From positions 1-64,000 of the forward strand of contig CALDYY010000078.1 in the NCBI GenBank assembly GCA_937944245.1: 64,000 nucleotides of DNA, written 5' to 3'. This DNA comes from an uncultured Saprospiraceae bacterium. Its GTDB lineage: Bacteria; Bacteroidota; Bacteroidia; Chitinophagales; Saprospiraceae. Positions 16,146 through 23,844 of this stretch are shown here, in pieces (the first letter of the stretch is position 1; each line of letters begins with the position of its first letter). A program made the translations under genes and the position numbers. The notes beneath the pieces were generated by a model. It did not search any database, had not been told where the DNA came from, and was given only the letters and a program-made list of their open reading frames with translations.

Positions 16146-18548
16146 TTATTTCAATTTTCTGCCTAGCCAACTGCTCATCCCTACCCCAAAAACCACAATT
16201 GTTATAGAACTCAAAGGCATAAGAATAGCTGCGATAACGGGGGAAAGTAGCCCTTGCACCGCAAAACTTAAACCAATGATATTATAAATGAGTGCTAAAA
16301 AATATGCCCCAAAAACAACCGTTCTGCTTTGACGAATATAGTTTAAATATTTAGGCAATTTATCCAAATGTTCAGCAGTTAAAATAGCATCACAAGCGGG
16401 GGAAAAATTGTTGATATTTTCAGTGATGACAATGCCGACATCGCTTTGTTTTAAAGCGCCAGCGTCGTTTAATCCATCGCCAATCATCATCACTTTTTTA
16501 TGTTGCTGTACTTGTTGAATAAAATTGAGTTTATCCTGTGGTGTTTTATTAAAATGCAGTTCAGCATTACTGCTAAAATAAGGCTGCAAGCGTGTGCGTT
16601 CGCTATCATTATCGCCTGAAAGCAAAGCCAATTCATAGCGACTACCTAACTCCGATAATAGACTAGATAAATTTTTTCTATAACGATTTTGAAAACTAAA
16701 ATAACCTTTTAATTCATTATTAATTTCTATAAACACACCTTTTTGGTCTATTTTAATTTCATTTTTTACATCTAGCATCAAACTAGCTGCCCCTACTCGA
16801 ACAGGAATCCCATCTATTTCCGCAATAATCCCCTTGCCGACAACTTCTTCTATTTTACTGATATTCAATAGTTTAAATTCAATAAAATGCTTATCCAATG
16901 CTCTACTCAAAGGATGCGACGATTGATAAACTACGCTGCGAATGAGTTGCTTTTCTTTATCGGTAAGTGCCGAACCATGAAAATGAATTAATGGTTGGGT
17001 ATTATCCGTTAATGTCCCTGTTTTATCAAATACAATTTGCTGCAATCGCTGCATTCTATCAATAACATTAATGTGCTTAATGTAAAATTGATAACGCGCC
17101 AGCACCCGCAGAACATTTCCATAAGTGAACGGAATAGAAAGCGCCACAGCGCAAGGGCAAGCGATAATTAATACTGCTGTAAACGCATTGAAGGCTACAC
17201 TCACATTGCGCGGTAGCCAATAAGCTAGTGTAAAAAAAGCAACCATCAAAATAACTACCGTAAAAAACTTGCCAATTTGATTGGCTAGTTGTGTGCTTTG
17301 TGGCTCTTCTTTTTCAAAAGCAGTATTATTCCAAAGTTCTGTTAAATAGCTTTGAGCAATGGTTTTTGTAATGCTTATTTCCAAATCTCCGCCAATTTGC
17401 TTACCTCCAGCAAATATTTTTTCTCCTACTTGTTTTTGCACGGGTGCGGATTCGCCTGTTACAAAACTATAATCAATATTTGCATTTCCTTTTAAAATTA
17501 AGCCATCGGCAGGGATTAATTCCTGATTTTTCACGACGAGTATATCTCCTATTTGAAGTTTGTTTAAAGCAACTGGTACTAATTCTTTAGCTCGCTTTAC
17601 CATTGCTGAGATTGGGAAGTAGGATTTATAATCGCGTTCAAAAGATAAATTATAATACGTCTTTTGCTGAAACCATTTTCCAATTAGTAAAAAGAAAATC
17701 AATCCAGCCAAACTATCCAAATAGCCAGCACCAGTAGCAGTTACAATTTCATAAACACTTCTTAGAAATAAAGCTAAAATACCAATTGAAATCGGTACAT
17801 CAATATTAAGTTGCCTTTGCTGAATGCCTAGCCAAGCCGATTGCAAGTAATCTCTACCACAATAAAGCAGTACGGGAATAGATAGTGCAATATTCAAATA
17901 ACCAAACCATTGTTGGAAATAAGTTTCTTCTAGCCCTAAATATTCTGGAAAACTCAACAACATGATGTTGCCAAAAGCAAAACCTGCTACGCCGAGTTTA
18001 TAAACCAACGATTTAGCAACCGCTTTGGTAGTTGGCTTTTCAAGTTCATTTAGATTTAATGCTGGAGCGTAACCAACGGAAGCCAGTAATTCTACCACTT
18101 TCCGCAAGTTGGTACTTTGTGGGTCAAAAGTGATATAGATTCGCTTTTTTAAAAAATTAACTTGCGAATGTATAATGCCATCATTGAGTTTGTATAAATT
18201 TTCGAGTAGCCAAATGCAAGAGGCACAATGAATATCAGGCAAATGAAAACTTACTTTTGTTTGTTTTTCGTCTGCATATTCTACTATTTTTTGCACTACT
18301 TCTGAGTCATCTAAGTAAGCATAATGCGCTTGAGTGCGACCGCGCAAGCTAATTCCTGCTTTTTCATCAATTTGATAATAAGCACATAAATCTTGCTCAT
18401 TCAGGATTTCATATACCATTTTACATCCCTCACAACAAAAATATTTTTCCTCTATCTGTATAGAAGTATCCTGGCATTCTTCCCCACAATGTTTGCAGTG
18501 CACCTTACTGACGTGCGCAATGTCTGTTTTTTCCAATATTGCATCCAT
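16146..18548 (-). CDS. Copper-type P1B ATPase, CcoI/FixI-like
   Basis: 800 residues. An N-terminal Cys-rich region (CKHCGEECQ, CCEGC, about 18-42) typical of CcoI/FixI is followed by a heavy-metal-associated-like domain with HCASC at 107-111. Then come transmembrane helices, the actuator loop (VTGESAPV), the metal-binding CPC motif in IIACPCAVALS, the phosphorylation site FDKTGTLTD, and the hinge MIGDGLNDAGAL. CcoI proteins export or deliver Cu(I) for assembly of cbb3-type cytochrome oxidase. The usual neighbours ccoS/ccoN/ccoO/ccoP are not present here, so a detached assembly gene or another copper-export role should both be considered. Confidence 0.9.
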   Translation of the reverse strand: MDAILEKTDIAHVSKVHCKHCGEECQDTSIQIEEKYFCCEGCKMVYEILNEQDLCAYYQIDEKAGISLRGRTQAHYAYLDDSEVVQKIVEYADEKQTKVSFHLPDIHCASCIWLLENLYKLNDGIIHSQVNFLKKRIYITFDPQSTNLRKVVELLASVGYAPALNLNELEKPTTKAVAKSLVYKLGVAGFAFGNIMLLSFPEYLGLEETYFQQWFGYLNIALSIPVLLYCGRDYLQSAWLGIQQRQLNIDVPISIGILALFLRSVYEIVTATGAGYLDSLAGLIFFLLIGKWFQQKTYYNLSFERDYKSYFPISAMVKRAKELVPVALNKLQIGDILVVKNQELIPADGLILKGNANIDYSFVTGESAPVQKQVGEKIFAGGKQIGGDLEISITKTIAQSYLTELWNNTAFEKEEPQSTQLANQIGKFFTVVILMVAFFTLAYWLPRNVSVAFNAFTAVLIIACPCAVALSIPFTYGNVLRVLARYQFYIKHINVIDRMQRLQQIVFDKTGTLTDNTQPLIHFHGSALTDKEKQLIRSVVYQSSHPLSRALDKHFIEFKLLNISKIEEVVGKGIIAEIDGIPVRVGAASLMLDVKNEIKIDQKGVFIEINNELKGYFSFQNRYRKNLSSLLSELGSRYELALLSGDNDSERTRLQPYFSSNAELHFNKTPQDKLNFIQQVQQHKKVMMIGDGLNDAGALKQSDVGIVITENINNFSPACDAILTAEHLDKLPKYLNYIRQSRTVVFGAYFLALIYNIIGLSFAVQGLLSPVIAAILMPLSSITIVVFGVGMSSWLGRKLK

Positions 18549-18696
18549 AAATCAAAAATGACACGATTTATACGATTGCAAAATGATGAAAGTCATAACA
18601 CATACTGAGAATACTCAATTACTAGAAGAAAATCAGCAGCAGAGGAAAGAAAATATATTTAGTCAAGCCATTTAAGACAAGAAGATAGTTGGAGGA

Positions 18697-18727
18697 TTAA
18701 ATCAGTTAGTTAAGCTAACTGATTTAA
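18697..18727 (-). terminator. Strong hairpin after the DUF4920 gene
   Basis: Perfect 13-bp stem (18697-18709 with 18715-18727, arm TTAAATCAGTTAG) and a 5-base loop, located 17 bases past the stop of the DUF4920 gene on the minus strand. The T-tract is weak, so the strength of termination is uncertain. Confidence 0.6.
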
Positions 18728-18743
18728 CTTATTAATACTTTAA

Positions 18744-19241
18744 CTATTTATCCAACAATAGTACACCAGAAGCCATAAATTTATATTCTTTTTTAGGCTC
18801 AGTTATTTTAGCAATTTCTTCAGGTGCAGCACCTTTATCTTCTGCGTAGTGTTTTAATTCATCTACTGATGTAACTTCTTGAAAAGCAACACCTTCCATG
18901 ATAACTTCTTTACCTGAAATATCCTTTGGTACAAAAAAACCATAGTCCTTAAACTTTACAAAAACTGTTTTTGCTTCAGCACTACCATCTGAAATACTCA
19001 TCCAGCAGCCTTTTGCTTGACAAACTTCTTGTACCGTGCCACGCACTTTAGTTACTAAGGAATCTTGGCTGCCAAGTTGAGCAAATAAATCATTAACACC
19101 TATTGCGTTATCGGCTGTAATTGCCTCACCAAAAGTATTCTCAGTAGATACGGCAGTTAAGGCAGTTTCTGTCTGATTACTCGTTGGTTTACAAGCAAAT
19201 AGCAGCGTAATAAACATGAATGAGAAAATTGTATTTTTCAT
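18744..19241 (-). CDS. DUF4920 lipoprotein
   Basis: 165 residues. A lipoprotein signal ends in LLFAC (lipobox Cys16), so the mature protein is membrane-anchored. The DUF4920 domain covers about 35-150 with its signature VRGTVQEVCQAKGCWMSI, then FVKFKDYGFFVPKDISGKEVIMEGVA. The two conserved Cys residues in the signature suggest metal or redox chemistry, but no activity is established to my knowledge. It is isolated between the copper ATPase gene (same strand, terminator between) and the divergent MORN-caspase gene. A TAACTTTG promoter box lies 20-27 bases upstream of the start. Confidence 0.9.
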   Translation of the reverse strand: MKNTIFSFMFITLLFACKPTSNQTETALTAVSTENTFGEAITADNAIGVNDLFAQLGSQDSLVTKVRGTVQEVCQAKGCWMSISDGSAEAKTVFVKFKDYGFFVPKDISGKEVIMEGVAFQEVTSVDELKHYAEDKGAAPEEIAKITEPKKEYKFMASGVLLLDK

Positions 19242-19260
19242 ATTTCAAAAATTTTATCTG

Positions 19261-19268
19261 CAAAGTTA
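19261..19268 (-). promoter_or_regulatory. Promoter -7 box for the DUF4920 gene
   Basis: TAACTTTG on the minus strand (forward CAAAGTTA) matches TAnnTTTG, 20 bases upstream of the start codon. No convincing -33 box is seen at the expected spacing. Confidence 0.4.
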
Positions 19269-19459
19269 GCAATTTTAGTACACTTTTACATTGCTTCAAC
19301 GTCGAATAAATTTAAAGGAAAAATTATTTTAATGCTCGCAGGAATTATAGAAATCTTAAAATTGTTGAAAACAAGTGAGGTAAAAACAATAAAGCCAATA
19401 TTGCACGTTTTATTGATAGCAGTTACATCCAACATTATTTGAAAAAACCGATTTTCACT

Positions 19460-20848
19460 ATGAGTAAGTTAAAAGTATTCCTTATCGCAATTGTGGCAAT
19501 TAGTAGCCACTTTTCACTTAACGCCCAAAAGTGTATTGAGGGAGATTGTGTCAATGGGAAAGGTGCTATGCTCTATCCTAGTGGTGCTAAGTACGTTGGT
19601 ACATTTAGACAGGGGAAGATTGAAGGACAAGGCATTCTCTATTTTGCCAACGGCGACAAGTATCTTGGCGACTGGGAAAATCAGTATCGTCAAGGGAAAG
19701 GAAGATTAGTATATAAAGATGGCAGTCAGTATTTTGGGGAGTTTAGCCAGAACGAAATACAGGGTTTTGGCAAGATGCAATATGCTAATGGCAGTCAATA
19801 TGAAGGGCAGTGGCTCAATGGGAAGCCCGACGGTACAGGAACATACCGCTCTGCTAATGGCGATTTGTACGAAGGTGAATTTAAAATGGGGTTGTTTGAT
19901 GGACAAGGCAAAATGCAATATGCCGATGGCACACGCTATGAAGGTAATTGGCAAGAAGGCAAAAGACATGGAAAAGGTATATTGGTTAATACTTATGGAG
20001 ATATTGTGGAGGATGAATGGATTGAAGACCGATTGGCAGTAGAATTGTTTGGCACAAGAAAAGCAATAGATGCTGGAGCTGATGCCGAATGGAGCGATGC
20101 TTTTACACCTTTGATTGATAGAAGTGAAGAAATAAAAATATGGGCTGTGTTAGTAGGTGTGGGCAGTTATGAACATATGCCCTCCTTGCGTTTCACCGAT
20201 GATGATGCCTACCATTTATATGCGTTCCTGAAAAGCCCAGAAGGTGGCGCCCTACCCGACCGACAAGTGCGCGTATTGATTGACGAAAACGCCACTTATC
20301 GAAATATTCTTTACACTATAAAAAGAGTATTGCATCAAGCAGACGATAATGACGTGGTTATTTTTTACTTCTCTGGACATGGTTTTGAATCTTCATTTTT
20401 ACCAGTGGATTATGATGGTTCAAAAAATGAACTAAAGCACAGCGAAATTCAAGCCCTCATCAACGCTAGTCAAGCTAAACATAAGATTGTAATTGCCGAC
20501 GCTTGTCATGCAGGTGGTTATCAAAATTTCCGCTCGGGTAACGTGGATGGTGCACTTGCGCGCTATTATAATGCGTTTCGGGAGTCCAAAGCAGGTACTG
20601 CACTATTGCTTTCTTCTAAGGAAAAAGAATATTCTTTAGAGGATGGTGGCTTGCGATCAGGTGTGTTTAGTTATTTCATTATCAGAGGATTAAAAGGCGA
20701 AGCAGATAAAAATAAGGATAAAATCGTAACGATACAAGAACTCTTCAATTTTGTTCGTGAAAATGTTCGCTATTACACGGCGAATATGCAAACGCCACTT
20801 TTGGTAGGCGATTTCGACCCAAATATGCCTTTGGCAGTTATGAGATAG
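19460..20848 (+). CDS. MORN-repeat protein with C-terminal caspase (C14) domain
   Basis: 462 residues from the ATG at 19460; a TTG seven codons upstream is in frame but the ATG gives a proper signal peptide (MSKLKVFLIAIVAISSHFSL..AQ). Six consecutive 23-residue MORN repeats fill about 45-182 (YVGTFRQGKIEGQG, YLGDWENQYRQGKG, YFGEFSQNEIQGFG, YEGQWLNGKPDGTG, YEGEFKMGLFDGQG, YEGNWQEGKRHGKG). After a short linker a caspase-like p20 domain covers about 226-400 with the catalytic dyad His307 (FYFSGHG) and Cys349 (IADACHAGG), so it is probably an active Arg/Lys-type orthocaspase. MORN repeats bind lipids or proteins. The signal peptide implies function outside the cytoplasm. The target is unknown. 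Confidence 0.9.
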   Translation: MSKLKVFLIAIVAISSHFSLNAQKCIEGDCVNGKGAMLYPSGAKYVGTFRQGKIEGQGILYFANGDKYLGDWENQYRQGKGRLVYKDGSQYFGEFSQNEIQGFGKMQYANGSQYEGQWLNGKPDGTGTYRSANGDLYEGEFKMGLFDGQGKMQYADGTRYEGNWQEGKRHGKGILVNTYGDIVEDEWIEDRLAVELFGTRKAIDAGADAEWSDAFTPLIDRSEEIKIWAVLVGVGSYEHMPSLRFTDDDAYHLYAFLKSPEGGALPDRQVRVLIDENATYRNILYTIKRVLHQADDNDVVIFYFSGHGFESSFLPVDYDGSKNELKHSEIQALINASQAKHKIVIADACHAGGYQNFRSGNVDGALARYYNAFRESKAGTALLLSSKEKEYSLEDGGLRSGVFSYFIIRGLKGEADKNKDKIVTIQELFNFVRENVRYYTANMQTPLLVGDFDPNMPLAVMR

Positions 20849-20851
20849 ATA

Positions 20852-20883
20852 AGTGGGGTGATATTTTTTACAACTCCCCCACT
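20852..20883. terminator. Convergent terminator hairpin
   Basis: AGTGGGG (20852-20858) pairs with CCCCACT (20877-20883). A T-rich run follows on the plus strand. It sits four bases after the MORN-caspase stop and just before the end of the convergent DUF547 gene. Confidence 0.55.
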
Positions 20884-20891
20884 CGCATTTT

Positions 20892-21665
20892 TTATAAATC
20901 AATGTAATTTCCTAAATAAAGTGTCCAATCGTAAGTGCTAAAAGACACACTTGGATTGCTCCCTAGAGGAATAACATTATACTTTTTCAAAAAATTATTT
21001 TTCACTCCTTTGATACCACCAAAATCACCTCTAAACCAACTAAACAAGGAAGTAACATATACTTTATTTTCATCTACTTTATACGAGGAGGTTTCATTTA
21101 AATATGCGCTACTGCTTTTATCCAACTGTTCGTCAATTCTACTAGCGTCATAAATAGCTACTGGCGGGCAACTTTTAGCCCCGCAATTCAGCGCAAAATG
21201 AATGCGACCATCTCTCTGGCGTACTCTCAATTTTTTTTCGTATTTACTTACAAATAATTTAGGCAATAAACCGAGTGCCAGTTTTGCTCTTGAACCTCTA
21301 ATGATGCCGTGTTCGATGTTATCGAAGCTCAATTCTTGACTTGCAATCGTAATACGAGGTGTAGAAAAAAAAGCGCTTCTATCGTCAAAAAGTTGAGGGT
21401 TCTTAGTTAGAATCAACTGAACTTGAGCATTATATACATTCATCCAAAAGGCTTTTCGCTTGTTGTCGTTATCCAACTGATTAGCTAAATCATCTAAACT
21501 TATTTCTGCTAACCTTTTTTCTATATCTTCGGCGGAACGTTGATACCTTGCAGCTTCTAGCAATGACTTTGAAAGTTCTAACGCATCCATGTTACTATTG
21601 ATTGTCGTATTAGGGTTAGAACAACTAACCAACATAAAACTCATAAAGAAAGATAGTAAATTCAT
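20892..21665 (-). CDS. DUF547 lipoprotein
   Basis: 257 residues. The N-terminus is a lipoprotein signal (FMLVSC, lipobox Cys15). The DUF547 domain covers about 50-230: KRKAFWMNVYNAQVQLIL, IEHGIIRGSR, HFALNCGAKSCPPVAIYD (two Cys) and FSWFRGDFGG. DUF547 proteins resemble papain-like or glutaredoxin-associated folds, but their activity is not established. The gene is divergent from a TIGR04283-type glycosyltransferase (72 bases between starts), a pairing I associate with arsenosugar-related loci. No ArsS/ArsM gene is visible here. Confidence 0.85.
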   Translation of the reverse strand: MNLLSFFMSFMLVSCSNPNTTINSNMDALELSKSLLEAARYQRSAEDIEKRLAEISLDDLANQLDNDNKRKAFWMNVYNAQVQLILTKNPQLFDDRSAFFSTPRITIASQELSFDNIEHGIIRGSRAKLALGLLPKLFVSKYEKKLRVRQRDGRIHFALNCGAKSCPPVAIYDASRIDEQLDKSSSAYLNETSSYKVDENKVYVTSLFSWFRGDFGGIKGVKNNFLKKYNVIPLGSNPSVSFSTYDWTLYLGNYIDL

Positions 21666-21737
21666 AAACAGTAAATTTGGTAAATTTTATACCATATACG
21701 CATATTGTTTACCAACAGTTTTATAACATTTTGACCT

Positions 21738-22430
21738 ATGTTAATAAGTATCGTCATCCCGACATTAAATGAAGAAAAAAATATTGCTAGGCTCATTCCT
21801 TACCTAATACAGAATATGGGGCATGGAAATATAGAAATTATTGTAGTGGATACTGTTAAAAGTATTGACAATGGCGACAAGGTAGCTAAAAATTATGGTG
21901 CTAAAGTGATTAAAAGTGAAATTTGTTGTAGGGCAGTACAACTCAATCTTGGCGCGCATCAGGCAAAAGGCGATATTTTGTACTTTATTCATGCGGATGT
22001 TATTCCACCTAAAACTTACTATGAAGATATTCTAAAAGCCATTCAAAAAGATAAGGATTGGGGTTTTTTTAGTTATAGATTCAACACTAATAATTGGTTA
22101 TTGCGTATTAATAGCTATTATACTCGCTTTGACGGTTTATTTGCTGGCGGAGGCGACCAAACTCTTTTCATAAAGAAAGATATTTTTCATCAGATAGGTA
22201 GATTTAACGAAGATTGTAAGATAATGGAAGACTTTGAATTGACTCGACGTTTGAAAGCACAGAAAATTCCTTTTCAAATTATTAAAAATGACGTAATTGT
22301 TTCTGCTAGAAAGTACGAAAAAAACAACTATGTCAAAGTTAACCTCGTCAACTTTTGGGTATTCATGCTTTTTTTAAAGGGTGTTTCTCAAGATAAGATT
22401 ATTCAAATTTATAGAAAATGGATTTTATAA
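21738..22430 (+). CDS. Family 2 glycosyltransferase, TIGR04283-like
   Basis: 230 residues, a small GT-A fold enzyme. N-terminal nucleotide-sugar site ISIVIPTLNEEKNI; acceptor region GDILYFIHADVIPP (DxD-like); later GGGDQTLFIKKDIFHQIGRFNEDCKIMEDFELTRRLK, the ED-type catalytic segment. The length and pattern fit the TIGR04283 family, named for association with arsenosugar synthesis. The substrate is not proven here. The C-terminus has a hydrophobic stretch (VNFWVFMLFLKGVSQDKI) that may touch the membrane. Its stop abuts the stop of the convergent HtrA gene with no spacer. Confidence 0.85.
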   Translation: MLISIVIPTLNEEKNIARLIPYLIQNMGHGNIEIIVVDTVKSIDNGDKVAKNYGAKVIKSEICCRAVQLNLGAHQAKGDILYFIHADVIPPKTYYEDILKAIQKDKDWGFFSYRFNTNNWLLRINSYYTRFDGLFAGGGDQTLFIKKDIFHQIGRFNEDCKIMEDFELTRRLKAQKIPFQIIKNDVIVSARKYEKNNYVKVNLVNFWVFMLFLKGVSQDKIIQIYRKWIL

Positions 22431-23537
22431 TCAGTTTCCTGTATCATTTTCAGCCGTTATTGTTTTAAGCGATTTAAGTTGTACATTATTTTTTCGATAA
22501 GAAACACCGTCTCTAATGTAATCAATACTGATAATATCTCCAGGACGATACCGAGCGACTTGTTCCTGCAACTCTGGAATGGATTTCACCTTCACATTAT
22601 TAATCGCAACAATAACATCATTAGGTTCAAGTTTCGCTTCTGAGGCTGTTGTCCCCTGATTTACAGATTGCACTAACACGCCTTCTACCTTATTTAGCTT
22701 CAGGTCTTTCGCAATAGTCCCATTGACATCGCCAATAACTACCCCTAATACCGCACGTTGTACTTCACCAAACTCACGTAAATCATTGGCTATTTTTATC
22801 ACTAAATTAGAAGGAATAGCAAAAGAAAATCCTTCGTAACCACCTGTTTCCGAAATAATAGCAGTATTAATGCCCACTAATTCCCCTCTAGCATTCACTA
22901 AAGCTCCTCCACTATTACCAGGATTGACTACTGCGTCGGTTTGGATAAAACTTTCAATACTAAACTTGCGATTTTTTAAAATCTGAATACTTCTAGCTTT
23001 GGCACTGACAATACCAGCAGTTACGGTGGAAGTTAAGTTAAACGGATTACCCACTGCAAGTACCCACTCTCCTACTTTCAATTCATCGGAATCGCCGAGG
23101 CGCAAAGGCATAAGGTCATTGGCATCTACTTTTAACAGTGCCAAGTCTGTGTTAGGGTCTTTTCCAACTAAAGTAGCTTTTAATTCTCGCTTATCTGATA
23201 AAACCACTTCAAAAGAAGTCGCATTTTCAATCACATGATAATTAGTAACAATATACCCATCTTTAAAAATTACTACACCAGAGCCCGCTGAAATGCGATA
23301 ATCCCCTCTGTAAACAGCGATACTCACCACAGAAGAAGTTACTGTTTTGGCAATGGCAGAAAAATCTTTAGGTTCGTTGTAGGGTGGGCTATTAACCTTA
23401 CTAACTAACTGCGTGTTGATTTCTTGAGGGTAATATGGTACACTTTGCCGACGCTGAACAAAGTGTAAAGTAGTTAAACTCGTAGTAAAAGCAGTGATAA
23501 GTGCAACAAAAAAGGTAATAAAAATATGTTTTTGCAT
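22431..23537 (-). CDS. HtrA/DegP-family serine protease with PDZ domain
   Basis: 368 residues from the ATG at 23537. An upstream in-frame ATG at 23621 would add 28 residues with no signal-like features and lies upstream of the promoter box, so I rejected it. An N-terminal membrane/signal segment (MQKHIFITFFVALITAF) exports it. The trypsin-like domain has catalytic His (VTNYHVIENA), Asp (DPNTDLALLKV) and Ser (NPGNSGGALVN). A single PDZ domain follows, around residues 260-350. HtrA enzymes degrade or refold damaged envelope proteins and respond to stress. Many DegP have two PDZ domains; this has one, more like DegS. Confidence 0.93.
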   Translation of the reverse strand: MQKHIFITFFVALITAFTTSLTTLHFVQRRQSVPYYPQEINTQLVSKVNSPPYNEPKDFSAIAKTVTSSVVSIAVYRGDYRISAGSGVVIFKDGYIVTNYHVIENATSFEVVLSDKRELKATLVGKDPNTDLALLKVDANDLMPLRLGDSDELKVGEWVLAVGNPFNLTSTVTAGIVSAKARSIQILKNRKFSIESFIQTDAVVNPGNSGGALVNARGELVGINTAIISETGGYEGFSFAIPSNLVIKIANDLREFGEVQRAVLGVVIGDVNGTIAKDLKLNKVEGVLVQSVNQGTTASEAKLEPNDVIVAINNVKVKSIPELQEQVARYRPGDIISIDYIRDGVSYRKNNVQLKSLKTITAENDTGN

Positions 23538-23584
23538 AAAGCTCCAAGTTGAGTTATTTTCTCCTAGTAAGATGCTGATATTGC

Positions 23585-23592
23585 CAAAATTA
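23585..23592 (-). promoter_or_regulatory. Promoter -7 box for the HtrA gene
   Basis: TAATTTTG on the minus strand (forward CAAAATTA) matches TAnnTTTG. It lies 48 bases upstream of the chosen HtrA start and inside the frame that the longer ATG would use, supporting the shorter protein. Confidence 0.45.
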
Positions 23593-23766
23593 CTCTTTTT
23601 TATAATCATATAACGATACATTACATCGTTAAGGTATATAAAATTAGCTTGTTTTTAAAAGTAAACATAATAAACAATCAAGAAACTTACAGAATTCCAT
23701 AAAAAAAGATTTATCACGATAGTTTGACTTTACGAAATCAACATTGTCTCTGATATTGTTGTAATG

Positions 23767-23799
23767 TTGACGTTCAAGTTACATAATTTACTAATTTTG
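23767..23799 (+). promoter_or_regulatory. Promoter of the E1 dehydrogenase gene
   Basis: TTG at 23767-23769 and TAATTTTG at 23792-23799 fit the Bacteroidota -33/-7 pair with a 22-base spacer. Transcription would begin near 23805, about 40 bases before the start codon. Confidence 0.55.
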
Positions 23800-23844
23800 T
23801 AGCAAAGTTCATTTTTACGGATACTAAATAAAACTATTCCAAGA

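Larger units (their letters stand above)
23538..23844. other. Divergent promoter region, HtrA / E1 dehydrogenase
   Basis: About 307 bases without a gene. It carries a minus-strand -7 box for the HtrA gene and a plus-strand -33/-7 pair for the dehydrogenase gene, listed separately. The remainder is A+T-rich with no further structure that I can support. Confidence 0.6.

Noticed and set aside
19706-20042. Other-frame open frames inside the MORN region
   Set aside because: Regular MORN repeats create long open frames in other registers. The main frame has the signal peptide, the repeats and the caspase motifs.
23538-23621. Longer HtrA start at 23621
   Set aside because: The extra residues are not signal-like and the promoter box at 23585-23592 would lie inside the coding region.
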